Notes: a model not told the origin generated them from the letters alone. Counted from the first letter of the stretch, positions 8,925-17,229 are shown. The stretch: DNA of 41,005 bases from Thermoplasmata archaeon (GCA_021826685.1 JAKAYT010000001.1:78789-119793), one strand, 5' to 3'. A program made the numbers and translations.

Positions 8925-10052
8925 ATGGAGAACGAAACGATCGTTCCGCTCCCGATGGCCTCGAGCCACCGCGGCGCGCTCAGCACCGCGTGCGTCCAGT
9001 GCGCGGAGGGACGCAAGATGGTGCTCTTCGTCACGGGCCTGTGCCGGTTCCGTTGCTTTTACTGCCCCGTTTCGCCCACGCGCAACCAAAAGGACGTCAC
9101 GTACGCGAACGAACGGCCTGTGCACGGCGACGAGGATGTGCTCGCGGAGGTGCGCGCGATCGGGGCCAGCGGCACCGGCATCACCGGGGGCGATCCGCTC
9201 GGGTCGATCGACCGGGTGGAACACTACGTCCGCCTGCTGAAAGGGGCGTTCGGGCCCGAGCACCACATCCACCTCTACACGCACGAACCGAACGCCGAGA
9301 AGCTCCGACGCCTCGCTCGGGCGGGGATGGACGAGGTCCGCCTGCACATCCCGCACTACCTCTGGGGATCTCTCGAGGGAGACGGTTCCGCCTTCCGCCA
9401 TGTGCTCGAGGAGGCTCCGGCGTGGGGGATCCGACGCGGCGTGGAGATCCCGGTACTTCCCGAAAAGGAGGCGGAACTGGTCCGTCTCCTTCGCGCGCTA
9501 GATCGCATCGGCGTGGACTTCGTTAACCTCAACGAGCTCGAGTTCTCAGAAACCAACGAAGAAAGGCTCCACGCGCGCGGCTATCGCGTGGACGTGCACA
9601 ACGGCTGGGGGGTGCAAGGAAGCCGCGCGGTCGCCCAGCGGATCGTGCGGACGCCCGGCCTTCGCATCCCAATCCATTACTGCAGCTCGAGGTTCAAGGA
9701 TTCGGTGCAGCTACGCCAGCGCCTGATCCGACGCGCGGAACGCATGGCTCCGTCATTCGCCGCTCGGACCGAGGACGGTACCGTGATCTACGGGATCATC
9801 GAGACCCCTCTTCATGGAAACGTGGCGCGCCTCGCCGAGCGGGTGGCCGCGCTGGCCGGACTGGACCGAGAGACCTATCGCGTCGATTTCGATCGGCGCC
9901 GGGTAGAGTTGTCGGAAGCCGACCTTCGGCGGGTGGCGACGCGCCTGCGCGCTCCCGCCTTCGTCGTCGAGGAATACCCGACGGCCGACGCCCTCGAGGT
10001 CGAGCGAGAACCGGTCAATCGAGCGGCCTTTCCGGGTTTCGGCGGGACGTAG
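8925..10052 (+). CDS. Radical SAM protein, PflA-like archaeal family (COG2108-type)
   Basis: A 375-residue radical SAM enzyme. The [4Fe-4S]/SAM motif is C40-x3-C44-x2-C47 (GLCRFRCFYCPVSP), followed by a GGD-type SAM-binding element (TGITGGDPLGS) and a conserved ETPLHGN late in the protein. An extra CxxC lies just upstream (C23, C26). The layout matches the archaeal group described as related to pyruvate formate-lyase activating enzyme (COG2108, from memory), whose substrate is unknown to me. It is divergent from psmA across about 157 bases. Its last 178 bases overlap, antisense, the small-protein gene 9875-10213. Radical SAM membership is certain; the reaction is not. Confidence 0.88.
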   Translation: MENETIVPLPMASSHRGALSTACVQCAEGRKMVLFVTGLCRFRCFYCPVSPTRNQKDVTYANERPVHGDEDVLAEVRAIGASGTGITGGDPLGSIDRVEHYVRLLKGAFGPEHHIHLYTHEPNAEKLRRLARAGMDEVRLHIPHYLWGSLEGDGSAFRHVLEEAPAWGIRRGVEIPVLPEKEAELVRLLRALDRIGVDFVNLNELEFSETNEERLHARGYRVDVHNGWGVQGSRAVAQRIVRTPGLRIPIHYCSSRFKDSVQLRQRLIRRAERMAPSFAARTEDGTVIYGIIETPLHGNVARLAERVAALAGLDRETYRVDFDRRRVELSEADLRRVATRLRAPAFVVEEYPTADALEVEREPVNRAAFPGFGGT

Positions 10053-10213
10053 CCTTCGTCGCAAACGTGGCCACCCCAGGTCAGATACCGGCGGTCCCCG
10101 CGCCGGTGTTTGATCGAGCAGGGTCCCCATCCCTCGTCTTCCGCGCCGTACCACATCGGGCAGTCTCGACAAACGAGGGGGGGATCCGACGATGGCGGAG
10201 GGGACGGAGTCAA
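9875..10213 (-). CDS. Small four-cysteine protein downstream of folD
   Basis: A putative 112-residue protein of unknown function. Its core has four cysteines in a C-x2-C...C...C arrangement: VCRDCPMWYG, EGWGPCSIKH and GGHVCDEGY, with many aromatics and charged residues, suggesting a small zinc- or FeS-binding fold. The chosen TTG at 10213 overlaps the folD stop as TTGA, which suggests translational coupling; GTG at 10237 is an alternative. The Arg/Ser/Thr-rich C-terminal half overlaps, antisense, the end of the radical SAM gene and looks less protein-like, so the true product may effectively be the first 60 residues. Function unassigned. Confidence 0.55.
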   Translation of the reverse strand: MTPSPPPSSDPPLVCRDCPMWYGAEDEGWGPCSIKHRRGDRRYLTWGGHVCDEGYVPPKPGKAARLTGSRSTSRASAVGYSSTTKAGARRRVATRRRSASDNSTRRRSKSTR

Positions 10214-11097
10214 GCGACATGCTCCTGGCGCGCCCACGCGTCGATGAGATTGCCCATCAGTTCCGCGACGGTCACCGGGCCCACGCCGCCCGGAACGGGC
10301 GTGATCGCGCGCGCCCAGCCCTCCAGCGTCGCCGCATCGGCATCTCCGACCGAGAGCGACCGCCCCGGTCGAGCGGGATCGGGCGCCGAGGAGAGCCCGA
10401 TGTCGATGATGGCCGCCCCCTTCGGAACGTTCGACCGATCGAGCAGCTTGGGATGTCCCACGCAGCTGAAAATCGTGCGTGCGCCCGAGATTGCGCTGGC
10501 GAGGTCCTCCGTCTTGGAGTGGGCGATCGTCACGGTGGCGTCGGTGCCGCGCTCCAAAAGGAGGTGCGCCAGGGGCAATCCCACGGTCTCGCTTCGTCCG
10601 ATCACGGCGACGCGCTCTCCCGCCGGGACGAGACCGTAGTGGCGTGCGATCCGCACGGCCGCTCGCGCCACGGCGGGAACATGGATCGGCCGGCTCGAGA
10701 CCAAGCGCCCCAAGCTGGACGTGGAAAGGCCGTCGACGTCCTTCTCCACCGGCAGCTCGTCGACCGCTCGGTGGAAGTCAAAGGGCGCGGGAAGCGGGTG
10801 CTCGACGATCACTCCGTGCACCGTGGGGTCCGACGCGAGGCTCCGGATCCTCTCGTAGAGCTCGGCGTCGTCCGAGGTGCCGGAAAGAGCCTCGTCCCGA
10901 AAGCGAACGCCCAGCGCTTCGGCGGACTTCTGTTGACGGCGCCGGTAGAGCTCGAACGGACCCGAAACGGGTCGATGAACGCTCGCCAGCGTGGCGGGCC
11001 GAACCCCGGGGCCGGCGCGAGCCAGTAGAGCCGCACACGCACGCGTCCGCTCTTCGGCGATCGACCTTCCTTCAAGGCGGGCCGTCGCGATCGCCAT
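10210..11097 (-). CDS. folD: Bifunctional methylene-THF dehydrogenase/cyclohydrolase FolD
   Basis: Interconverts 5,10-methylene-, methenyl- and 10-formyl-tetrahydrofolate, supplying C1 units. The start is placed at the ATG at 11097, giving 295 residues, the family's normal size; the longer open frame runs into the promoter region. Seen: the catalytic Tyr/Lys segment (FELYRRRQQKSAEALG), the EKDVDGLS substrate loop, the Rossmann NADP motif GRSETVGLPLAHLLL with AHSKT, and the C-terminal signature PVPGGVGPVTVAELM. It shares a 214-base intergenic region with divergent lonB and is probably co-transcribed with the small four-cysteine gene downstream. Confidence 0.95.
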   Translation of the reverse strand: MAIATARLEGRSIAEERTRACAALLARAGPGVRPATLASVHRPVSGPFELYRRRQQKSAEALGVRFRDEALSGTSDDAELYERIRSLASDPTVHGVIVEHPLPAPFDFHRAVDELPVEKDVDGLSTSSLGRLVSSRPIHVPAVARAAVRIARHYGLVPAGERVAVIGRSETVGLPLAHLLLERGTDATVTIAHSKTEDLASAISGARTIFSCVGHPKLLDRSNVPKGAAIIDIGLSSAPDPARPGRSLSVGDADAATLEGWARAITPVPGGVGPVTVAELMGNLIDAWARQEHVA

Positions 11098-11175
11098 CGG
11101 CCTGCGGAGCCGGGCTACGTAGATAACAGAGAGACGCGCCCGGGTCCGCGCGCCCAACTTCAGGTTAGTTAAACC

Positions 11176-11183
11176 ATTTATAG
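11176..11183. promoter_or_regulatory. Shared AT-rich promoter patch between folD and lonB
   Basis: ATTTATAG on the + strand reads CTATAAAT on the minus strand, so a single box could seat TBP for both directions. It would give leaders of roughly 60 bases for folD and 100 for lonB. A weaker TTATCTA near 11120-11126 on the minus strand is better spaced for a leaderless folD transcript. Confidence 0.45.
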
Positions 11184-11311
11184 CGAGGCAGGTTTGTTTT
11201 CTAACGGACCGGCCAACAACATAGGGTCGCGCCGCTTCAGGGGGAACTACGGGAACACCGTCCGAGCGCAGTGGAGGGGACGCGGTCACTGCCGGCTCGA
11301 CCCCGAGCGAT

Positions 11312-13276
11312 TTGGACGAGTGGGGGCGAACACTTCCCTACGCGAACACCTCGCAGGTCGAGGTCCCTCCGCGGCTGCTTGATCAAGTCATCGGGCAGGA
11401 CGACGCGGTCGAGGTCGCCAAGAAGGCGGCCACCCAGCGTCGGCACATGATCCTGATCGGGGAGCCCGGCACGGGAAAGAGCATGATCGCCCGGGCCATG
11501 GTCGACTGCCTTCCGAAGGAACAGCTCCAGGACGTCCTCGCGTACCCGAACGCGGAGGACCCGAACGAGCCCAAGATCCGGGTCGTACCGGCGGGGAAGG
11601 GAAAGGAGATCGTGGCCGCTCAGAAGCTGGAGGCGGCTCAGAAGAAGGAGCAGCGCACGATCCTGTTCGTGGTCGTGGCGATCCTTGTCCTCGGGCTGTC
11701 CATCTACTACACGTACATCACGCGGGATCTCACCGCAATCCTTCTGGGATTCATCTTCGTGGTCGTGCTCTATCTGATCATGCGTTTCTCGGGCAGTCGG
11801 TCGGATCCGGGGGCCCAGGTCGCGAAGCTTCTCGTCACCCACACGCCCGATGAGAAGCCCCCGTTCATCGACGCCACCGGCGCCCATGCGGGAGCTCTGC
11901 TCGGGGACGTCAAGCACGATCCGTTCCAGTCCGGAGGGCTTGAGACCCCTCCGCACGAACGCGTCGAGATCGGGGCCATCCACAAGGCGAACGGCGGAGT
12001 GCTGTTCATCGACGAGATCAACCTGCTGAAGATCGAGAGCCAGCATTCGCTACTGACCGCGCTACAAGAGCGCAAGTTCCCGATCGTCGGTCAGTCCGAG
12101 CGCTCTGCGGGGGCGATGGTCAAGACCGAGCCCGTTCCCGCGGACTTCGTCTTGGTGGCGGCGGGCAACGTCGACAGCATCCAAGCGATGCACCCGGCCC
12201 TGCGCTCGCGCATACGTGGCTACGGCTACGAGCTGTACGTGAAGACCACGATGGCGGACACTCCGGAGAACCGGATGAAGCTCGTCCGATTCGTAGCTCA
12301 GGAGGTCGTGAAGGACAAGAAGATCTCCCATTTTGACATGGCGGCAGTCACCGAGGTCATCCGCGAGGCCCAGCGCCGCGCGGGCCGCTCGGGCCAGCTC
12401 ACGCTCCGCCTGCGCGAGCTTGGGGGCCTCATCCGAGTGGCGGGGGATATCGCAAACTCCGAGGGATCGGCGACCGTACGAGCCGAGCACGTGGTCAAGG
12501 CGAAGCGGGCGAGCCGCTCGCTGGAGCAGCAGATCGCGGACCGCTACATCGAACGCCGCCGGGAATACCGCATGTTCTCCGTCGAAGGAGCCGCCGTCGG
12601 ATCGGTCAACGGACTGGCCGCGATCAACGCCCAGAGCGGGATGTCCGAGTTCTCTGGGATCGTCCTTCCGATCGTGGCCGAGGTCACTCCTGCCCAGACG
12701 CGGGACGGCGGGGTCGTCGTCGCGACCGGGAAGCTGGGCGAGATTGCCAAGGAAGCGGTGCAGAACGTGAGCGCCCTGATCAAGAAGTACACCGGGGCCG
12801 ACATCTCTCATTACGACATCCACATCCAGTTCGTCGGGACGTCGGACGGAGTCGAGGGAGATTCGGCCAGCGTTTCGATTGCCACCGCGGTCATCAGCGC
12901 CCTCGAGGGCGTTCCGGTCGATCAGTCGGTCGCGATGACCGGTTCGCTGAGCGTGCGCGGCAACGTCCTTCCCGTGGGCGGCGTGACCGCGAAGGTAGAG
13001 GCGGCCGCGGACTCGGGGATTCGGCGCGTGCTCATCCCCGAAGACAATGTGAACGACATGGTCCTCGAGCAACGCTATCGGGGACAGATCGAGGTCATCC
13101 CGGTCAGCACGCTGCGGGATGTCCTCAAGTATGCTCTGGTAGGCCAAGGATCGCAGAAGGAGAGCCTCCTCGAGCGCCTCAGCGCGATGGTTCACGCGAC
13201 GGCCCGGACCTCGATCGACGATGCCGCTGCGGCCAACACGTCCGCATCGAGCCGGCCAGCTCCGGGCGGTTCATGA
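11312..13276 (+). CDS. lonB: Membrane-anchored archaeal Lon protease (LonB)
   Basis: ATP-dependent membrane protease that degrades damaged and regulatory proteins. The 654-residue order is typical of archaeal LonB: AAA+ Walker A GEPGTGKS near residue 50; two adjacent membrane segments inserted in the AAA module at about 116-136 and 143-163; Walker [14 protein letters not shown] lid; then the Lon protease domain with catalytic S518 ([10 protein letters not shown]) and K561 ([14 protein letters not shown]). TTG at 11312 is the first start codon after an in-frame stop at 11222 and sits just before the conserved [14 protein letters not shown], so it is the likely start despite being rare. The stop overlaps the next gene as ATGA. 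Confidence 0.96.
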   Translation: MDEWGRTLPYANTSQVEVPPRLLDQVIGQDDAVEVAKKAATQRRHMILIGEPGTGKSMIARAMVDCLPKEQLQDVLAYPNAEDPNEPKIRVVPAGKGKEIVAAQKLEAAQKKEQRTILFVVVAILVLGLSIYYTYITRDLTAILLGFIFVVVLYLIMRFSGSRSDPGAQVAKLLVTHTPDEKPPFIDATGAHAGALLGDVKHDPFQSGGLETPPHERVEIGAIHKANGGVLFIDEINLLKIESQHSLLTALQERKFPIVGQSERSAGAMVKTEPVPADFVLVAAGNVDSIQAMHPALRSRIRGYGYELYVKTTMADTPENRMKLVRFVAQEVVKDKKISHFDMAAVTEVIREAQRRAGRSGQLTLRLRELGGLIRVAGDIANSEGSATVRAEHVVKAKRASRSLEQQIADRYIERRREYRMFSVEGAAVGSVNGLAAINAQSGMSEFSGIVLPIVAEVTPAQTRDGGVVVATGKLGEIAKEAVQNVSALIKKYTGADISHYDIHIQFVGTSDGVEGDSASVSIATAVISALEGVPVDQSVAMTGSLSVRGNVLPVGGVTAKVEAAADSGIRRVLIPEDNVNDMVLEQRYRGQIEVIPVSTLRDVLKYALVGQGSQKESLLERLSAMVHATARTSIDDAAAANTSASSRPAPGGS

Positions 13277-13524
13277 AAGGGTCGTTTCAACCCCCCACTC
13301 ACCGGCCTCCCTCCAAGATGCGCTCGCCGGTCCCCGTACTCGAAGAACTCGGGGAAGGGCCGAGCGCCGATCCTTTCGTCAACCGCCCTTGCTACGAGTT
13401 CAACGCCCGTCTCCGCTCGACGGCGAACGACCGCCGCTGCGTGCACTGCCGGCATTACCTGACGCCCCGGTGCCCGGAAATCGACGAGTTCTTGGACGAC
13501 GTCGACGATCTCGGTCCGGAATGA
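13273..13524 (+). CDS. Small cysteine-rich protein between lonB and nadM
   Basis: An 83-residue protein of unknown function. A disordered, proline-rich N-terminus precedes a conserved-looking core ([17 protein letters not shown]) and a C-terminal [18 protein letters not shown], giving four cysteines in C...C-x2-C...C spacing that could hold zinc; the tail is acidic. It overlaps lonB by ATGA at its start and nadM by ATGA at its stop, so it is translationally locked into the operon and very likely real. Context gives no specific role. Confidence 0.75.
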   Translation: MKGSFQPPTHRPPSKMRSPVPVLEELGEGPSADPFVNRPCYEFNARLRSTANDRRCVHCRHYLTPRCPEIDEFLDDVDDLGPE

Positions 13525-14069
13525 GCGACGGGCCCCCTCGCGCGCTCTTCGTAGGTCGCTTCCAGCCCTTCCATCGAGGGCATCTCGAAACGATACGTGC
13601 GATCCGTCGCGGACGACCCGCCGAGGTGGTCCTCATCGGCATCGGAAGCGCACAAGAGTCCTACACCCGCGAAAACCCGTTCACGGCGGGTGAGCGGTTC
13701 GAGATGATCGAACTCTCGCTCCAGGAGGCCCACCTCTCCGACGTGATACCGGTCCCAATCCCGGACATCCACCGCCATGCCCTTTGGGTTCGCTACGTCG
13801 AGGGCCTCCTACCCCCGTTCACCCGCGTCTACACGAACAATCCTCTCACTCGGATCCTGTTCGAGGCGGGGGGATACACGGTCGAGTCCCCCACGCTGTT
13901 CGAGCGAGAGCGCTGGGAGGGAGTGCAGATCCGTGCGGCCCTCGAACGCGGCTCGCCGGTGGACTCGCTCGTTCCGCCCGCGGTCGCCCAATGGCTCGAC
14001 CGCCACCGGGCGTCCGCCCGCCTACGAAGCATCGGTGAGAACGGGGCCACGCCATCGCAGCGGCCGTAG
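13521..14069 (+). CDS. nadM: Nicotinamide-nucleotide adenylyltransferase, archaeal type
   Basis: Joins NMN and ATP to make NAD+. The 182-residue protein begins with the nucleotidyltransferase phosphate-binding motif (ALFVGRFQPFHRGHLETI, with the HxGH variant HRGH), continues with the GIGSAQESYTRENPFTAGER block typical of archaeal NadM, and ends with the WEGVQIRAAL segment that corresponds to the family's xxxIR nucleotide-binding helix. The ATG at 13521 overlaps the preceding stop. The open frame extends further upstream but only as a shadow of the small gene before it. A tRNA gene follows 56 bases later. Confidence 0.94.
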   Translation: MSDGPPRALFVGRFQPFHRGHLETIRAIRRGRPAEVVLIGIGSAQESYTRENPFTAGERFEMIELSLQEAHLSDVIPVPIPDIHRHALWVRYVEGLLPPFTRVYTNNPLTRILFEAGGYTVESPTLFERERWEGVQIRAALERGSPVDSLVPPAVAQWLDRHRASARLRSIGENGATPSQRP

Positions 14070-14125
14070 TTCTCACGCGTGCTCCCGCCACCATTATACC
14101 CCGAACCCCATCGACCCGGGATCGC

Positions 14126-14198
14126 GCCACTGTAGCTCAGTTGGCAGAGCGGCTGATTCGTAATCAGCAGGTCGGGGGTTCAAGTCCCTCCAGTGGCT
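14126..14198 (+). tRNA. tRNA-Thr(CGT)
   Basis: A complete 73-base cloverleaf: acceptor GCCACTG/CAGTGGC with discriminator T, D-stem GCTC/GAGC, anticodon stem GCTGA/TCAGC with loop TTCGTAA (anticodon CGT, Thr), and T-stem GGGGG/CCCTC with loop TTCAAGT. There is no intron and no encoded CCA. Confidence 0.95.
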
Positions 14199-14476
14199 GC
14201 CCTTCGGATTCGGAGCAACGCCCGACGCGGGCATGTGCGCATCACGTAGGGCAACCTATAGCTCGGATGAGGAGCTTCGCTGCGGCGGGATCCTACCCCC
14301 CCGGAAGAGCCGAGTTCGAACCTCACGCGCTCGAACCGACCCGGGTCAGGTCGATGGCCCCAGGCCCTCGCGAGCTCGGTCGAACGTCAATGGCTCGGCG
14401 GGACCGCCGGGAGAGGGAGAAGACCGATACGAATGGTCTCGGAGGGCGGCCACCGTCAACTTCCCTCGCCGCTTGC
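14199..14476. other. Intergenic region without a supported gene
   Basis: This GC-rich stretch lies between tRNA-Thr and the promoter of the B12-type radical SAM gene. Short tRNA-like fragments occur (TAGCTC near 14260, GAGTTCGAACCTC near 14311), but no acceptor stem or full cloverleaf can be built even when introns are allowed. No convincing reading frame was seen. Confidence 0.5.
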
Positions 14477-14484
14477 TTTTTAAG
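14477..14484 (+). promoter_or_regulatory. TATA box of the B12-type radical SAM gene
   Basis: TTTTTAAG in otherwise GC-rich DNA. With usual archaeal spacing transcription would start near 14505-14510, at the downstream edge of the palindrome described next. Confidence 0.5.
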
Positions 14485-14490
14485 CGAATT

Positions 14491-14509
14491 CTCCCTAATA
14501 TTTAGGGAG
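14491..14509. promoter_or_regulatory. Perfect 19-base palindrome, likely repressor operator
   Basis: CTCCCTAA-TAT-TTAGGGAG has two perfect 8-base arms around a 3-base centre, the size and symmetry of a site for a dimeric winged-helix or ribbon-helix-helix regulator. It lies between the TATA box and the expected start site, where bound protein would block RNA polymerase. The bound protein is unknown. Confidence 0.6.
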
Positions 14510-14559
14510 TTAAGTATCTCGGAGAGGAGGGGAGTACGTTTGCGGATAGGCCGGGTCAC

Positions 14560-16176
14560 GTGGTGGTGCTGACCTCGGACCGAGGGAGCTTTTCCGACTA
14601 TTCTCGGTCGAGTGCGTTAGGCTACTTCTGCTGCCTGCCCGCGCGCCTCGTGCCTCGGGTGCTGATGAACCGTCTCTTCAGCCCTCCGGTCGAGCCGGTG
14701 CATGGCGACGAGCCCCTCACCGCCCCGTATGCCCTGCGGAAGGTCGAGGTGTCGCTCTTGGCGAACGGGATCGCCGATGTCGCCGTCGTTCCGCCTGAGC
14801 GCCTCGATCATGCGGTCGGGTCGCGCACGCGCGTCGTGGGCGTCACGGCCCACGACCCCTTCGGCTTTAGCCCCGTCAGCACGAAACTGACGATGCTCTT
14901 CGGAGGAGGGCCGAGTTGGAACGAGGAGTTCTTCCGGGAGCTCGGCGAGCGGATCCAGCGCCTTCGCTACCGAGCGCCCTTCCGGGTCGTTGCCGGCGGG
15001 CCGGGGATCTGGCAGATGACCTACCGGCGGCCGGACTGGATCGACACGGTCTACCAGGGGGAAGCGGAGATCGACTTTCCCCGTATCGTGAAGACCGCGA
15101 TCGAGGGAGGCTTCGTGCCGCTCACGGTCCACGGGACTCCCCCGAAGCTCGAGGAGATACCGACGATCGTCAAGGCGGCACGGATTGGGGAGGTTCAGGT
15201 CACTCGCGGCTGCCCCCGAGGATGCGAGTTCTGTTCCATCACGCCCGACCGGTACCGCACCATTCCCTGGGAATCAATCGAGCGAGAGATCCGGGTCAAC
15301 CGCGCCGCCGGCGAGTTCAACGTCGAGATCGTAACGGACGACATCCTCCTCTATGGGGCCAAGAAGCTGCGTACCAACCACGACGCGGTCGTCGGCCTCA
15401 TGACCAACATCAAGGCCACCGGCGCGGATCAGATTGGATTTGCGCACGTTTCGGCTCCCGCGGTACGCGAGGCTCCCGAGACCATGCTCGAGATGGGCCG
15501 GATCGCGGAGTGGGACAAATACCGCGGCCTCACGCCGGTCGTCGGCCTAGAGACCGGCAGCCTCCGGATCTTCAAGAAATACATGCCGGCGAAGTCCTTC
15601 CCCTACAAACCCGAGCAGTGGCGGGAGACGATCCTGGACGCGACCCGGATCATGAACGACGCGGGCATCGACCCTTGTTACACGATGACCATAGGGTTTC
15701 CGGACGAGACGGATGCGGACGTCGACGAATCGATCTCGATGGTCGACGCGATGATCGCGCAGGGCTTCCGCGCGTTCATCTTCCCCCTCCCGGTCATTCC
15801 GATATCGACGAGCCGCATCCACGGGAATGCCATGCCCCAGTTGGAGACGCTCCCCTCGCGCTACTGGGATCTGCTCCAGATATGCTGGGAGCACGATCTG
15901 CGGCTGTCGCGAGCCATGCTCCCGAGCCTCGTGGGGCGCATGAAGAACCCCTTGGCCCGCCAGATGACGACCCACTTCGTGGAGCGGGTCGCGCCGCACG
16001 TGACCAAGGTCTTCGCGCAGTTCCGCGACACCCACGGACGGTCCGCCTACAAGTATCAAGAGATCGATCTCGGGGGAACGGTGGGGATCCTGAGGTCGGC
16101 GATGTGGCTCCTTCAGGCAACGGTAATGCCCCGTGGCAGTTCGACCGCGCCCCCCACGATGGCGATGCCCAATTAG
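14560..16176 (+). CDS. B12-binding-type radical SAM protein
   Basis: A 538-residue protein. The N-terminal ~170 residues resemble a cobalamin-binding-like Rossmann domain (VVGVTAHDPFG, RVVAGGPGIWQM) and the radical SAM core carries C-x3-C-x2-C in TRGCPRGCEFCSITPD. Later blocks (VVGLETGSLRIFKKYMP, TMTIGFPDETDADV) are typical of COG1032 enzymes. The opening LTSDRGSFSDYSR...GYFCCLPARLVPR recalls a large archaeal family that includes GDGT ring synthases (Grs) and other B12-radical SAM methylases; I cannot place it in a subfamily. GTG at 14560 is first of three in-frame GTGs, chosen because the family's N-terminal block lies immediately after. It is a single-gene unit with an operator-like palindrome in its promoter. 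Confidence 0.85.
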   Translation: MVVLTSDRGSFSDYSRSSALGYFCCLPARLVPRVLMNRLFSPPVEPVHGDEPLTAPYALRKVEVSLLANGIADVAVVPPERLDHAVGSRTRVVGVTAHDPFGFSPVSTKLTMLFGGGPSWNEEFFRELGERIQRLRYRAPFRVVAGGPGIWQMTYRRPDWIDTVYQGEAEIDFPRIVKTAIEGGFVPLTVHGTPPKLEEIPTIVKAARIGEVQVTRGCPRGCEFCSITPDRYRTIPWESIEREIRVNRAAGEFNVEIVTDDILLYGAKKLRTNHDAVVGLMTNIKATGADQIGFAHVSAPAVREAPETMLEMGRIAEWDKYRGLTPVVGLETGSLRIFKKYMPAKSFPYKPEQWRETILDATRIMNDAGIDPCYTMTIGFPDETDADVDESISMVDAMIAQGFRAFIFPLPVIPISTSRIHGNAMPQLETLPSRYWDLLQICWEHDLRLSRAMLPSLVGRMKNPLARQMTTHFVERVAPHVTKVFAQFRDTHGRSAYKYQEIDLGGTVGILRSAMWLLQATVMPRGSSTAPPTMAMPN

Positions 16177-16838
16177 GCCGGCCGCTGCGATTGGGACGCC
16201 GCCTCCAGGACCGCCAGAACCTCCGGCTCCTCGACGGGATCGAACTCCTCGTAGAACTGTCCGACCGCGTAGAAATTCGCGGGGCGGATCAGAACGACCA
16301 GTTCGTCCGCTTCGTGCTCGAGCCGACGGCACGTATCGGGCGGGGCGACGCCCAGCGCGATCACGAGCCGGTGCGCCCCTTGGGCTCGGAGGAGCCGGGC
16401 GGCCATCGTCGCGGTGACGCCGGTGGCCGCGCCATCGTCGACGAGGATCACATCCCGATCCTTCCGTTCGATGGCCGGCAGGACCGCCCGGCAGACCCGG
16501 GTCCGACGCTGCGCCTCCGCCTTCTCTCTCTGAAGGACATCCGAGAGATCGGACTCGGTGTAACCGGCCTCCGCGACGCGCTCGTGGTCGAGCACGTACG
16601 TTCCGTCTTCACCCAACGCACCTAAGCCATACTCCGGGTCCCCCGGAGCGCCGATCTTTCGCGCGATCAGGACGTCGAGCGGGGCGGATAGCTCTCGAGC
16701 GATCTCCGCTCCGACTGGGACCCCTCCTCGGGGAAGGGCGACGACCAACGGGTGCTCGAGGTTCATATGCTTGAGACGCAGGGCGAGCTCGCGGCCGGCT
16801 TCGGTCCGGTCGTGCAGCCTGTTCTGACTTCGCCGCAT
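16173..16838 (-). CDS. Phosphoribosyltransferase-fold protein (COG1926-like)
   Basis: A 221-residue type I PRTase. The PRPP-binding signature VILVDDGAATGVTATMAA is clear, preceded by the conserved VVALPRGGVPVGAEIAREL and LDVLIARKIGAPGDPEYGLG, the pattern of the predicted-phosphoribosyltransferase group COG1926. Members are often near stress or phosphate genes, and their substrate is not established. It converges on the radical SAM gene with a 4-base overlap of the stops. No partner gene on its own strand suggests a pathway. Confidence 0.85.
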   Translation of the reverse strand: MRRSQNRLHDRTEAGRELALRLKHMNLEHPLVVALPRGGVPVGAEIARELSAPLDVLIARKIGAPGDPEYGLGALGEDGTYVLDHERVAEAGYTESDLSDVLQREKAEAQRRTRVCRAVLPAIERKDRDVILVDDGAATGVTATMAARLLRAQGAHRLVIALGVAPPDTCRRLEHEADELVVLIRPANFYAVGQFYEEFDPVEEPEVLAVLEAASQSQRPA

Positions 16839-16875
16839 ATCGCTCCACCGGTATTCCGCTCCCTATCCAGCGTAA

Positions 16876-17103
16876 ATGACTTCAAAGAGACCCCCGACCA
16901 GGCCCGGACTACCCGGATGCCCTTGGCGACGCTATCCCCCGCGCGTACCCGGCGTGTTCCCGCCGTCCAACGCCGTCGAGGTCGCTCGCTGCCTCTCGGT
17001 CGCGAACGTCGACGACGCGTCGTCTCTCTCGAGCCGCCGAAGCGACGGCCCTCGTATGGGCCGAATGGTATTCAAAGAGGGCGGTGCCGTGTGCAGGGAG
17101 TGA
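16876..17103 (+). CDS. Possible small protein, unassigned
   Basis: A 75-residue open frame in an otherwise empty 391-base gap. Its second half (from about 16954, an in-frame GTG) has GC-rich third positions and a plausible composition (NAVEVARCLSVANVDDASS), while the first part is Pro/Arg-rich like non-coding DNA. No family recognised. It could also be the remnant of a decayed gene, because an adjacent frame continues downstream with ITLKSCGVAIDVSW. Confidence 0.25.
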   Translation: MTSKRPPTRPGLPGCPWRRYPPRVPGVFPPSNAVEVARCLSVANVDDASSLSSRRSDGPRMGRMVFKEGGAVCRE

Positions 17104-17229
17104 TCACATTGAAGTCGTGCGGCGTCGCGATCGATGTCTCGTGGACCCCCTCACGCGATTCCCGGGATACCGTCGATCCCCGGGAGGGTGGCGCGGCCTC
17201 GGGCATTCTACGACCGGTCCAGAGGTAAC

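Noticed and set aside
8768-9034. Upstream extension of psmA
   Set aside because: The alpha-subunit family starts at the YDRASTVFSPDG region. The extension overlaps the start of the divergent radical SAM gene and would cross the TATA-like element.
7724-9526. 600-codon + strand open frame across uvrC, psmA and the radical SAM gene
   Set aside because: Spans three real genes in the wrong frame or strand; no domain seen.
12062-13195. Minus-strand open frame (377 codons) opposite lonB
   Set aside because: Antisense to conserved LonB protease motifs, no recognisable domain.
14250-14330. Possible intron-containing tRNA after tRNA-Thr (TAGCTC...GAGC and GAGTTCGAACCTC)
   Set aside because: Only a D-arm-like hairpin and a 3-bp T-arm-like hairpin are present. 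No 7-bp acceptor stem, anticodon arm or BHB motif could be found, even allowing introns as in the tRNA-Gln/Leu pair.
16839-17229. Repeated TTCAAAGAG (near 16880 and 17072) as a regulatory or mobile repeat
   Set aside because: Only nine bases, two copies, no flanking symmetry or spacing rule; chance is likely.
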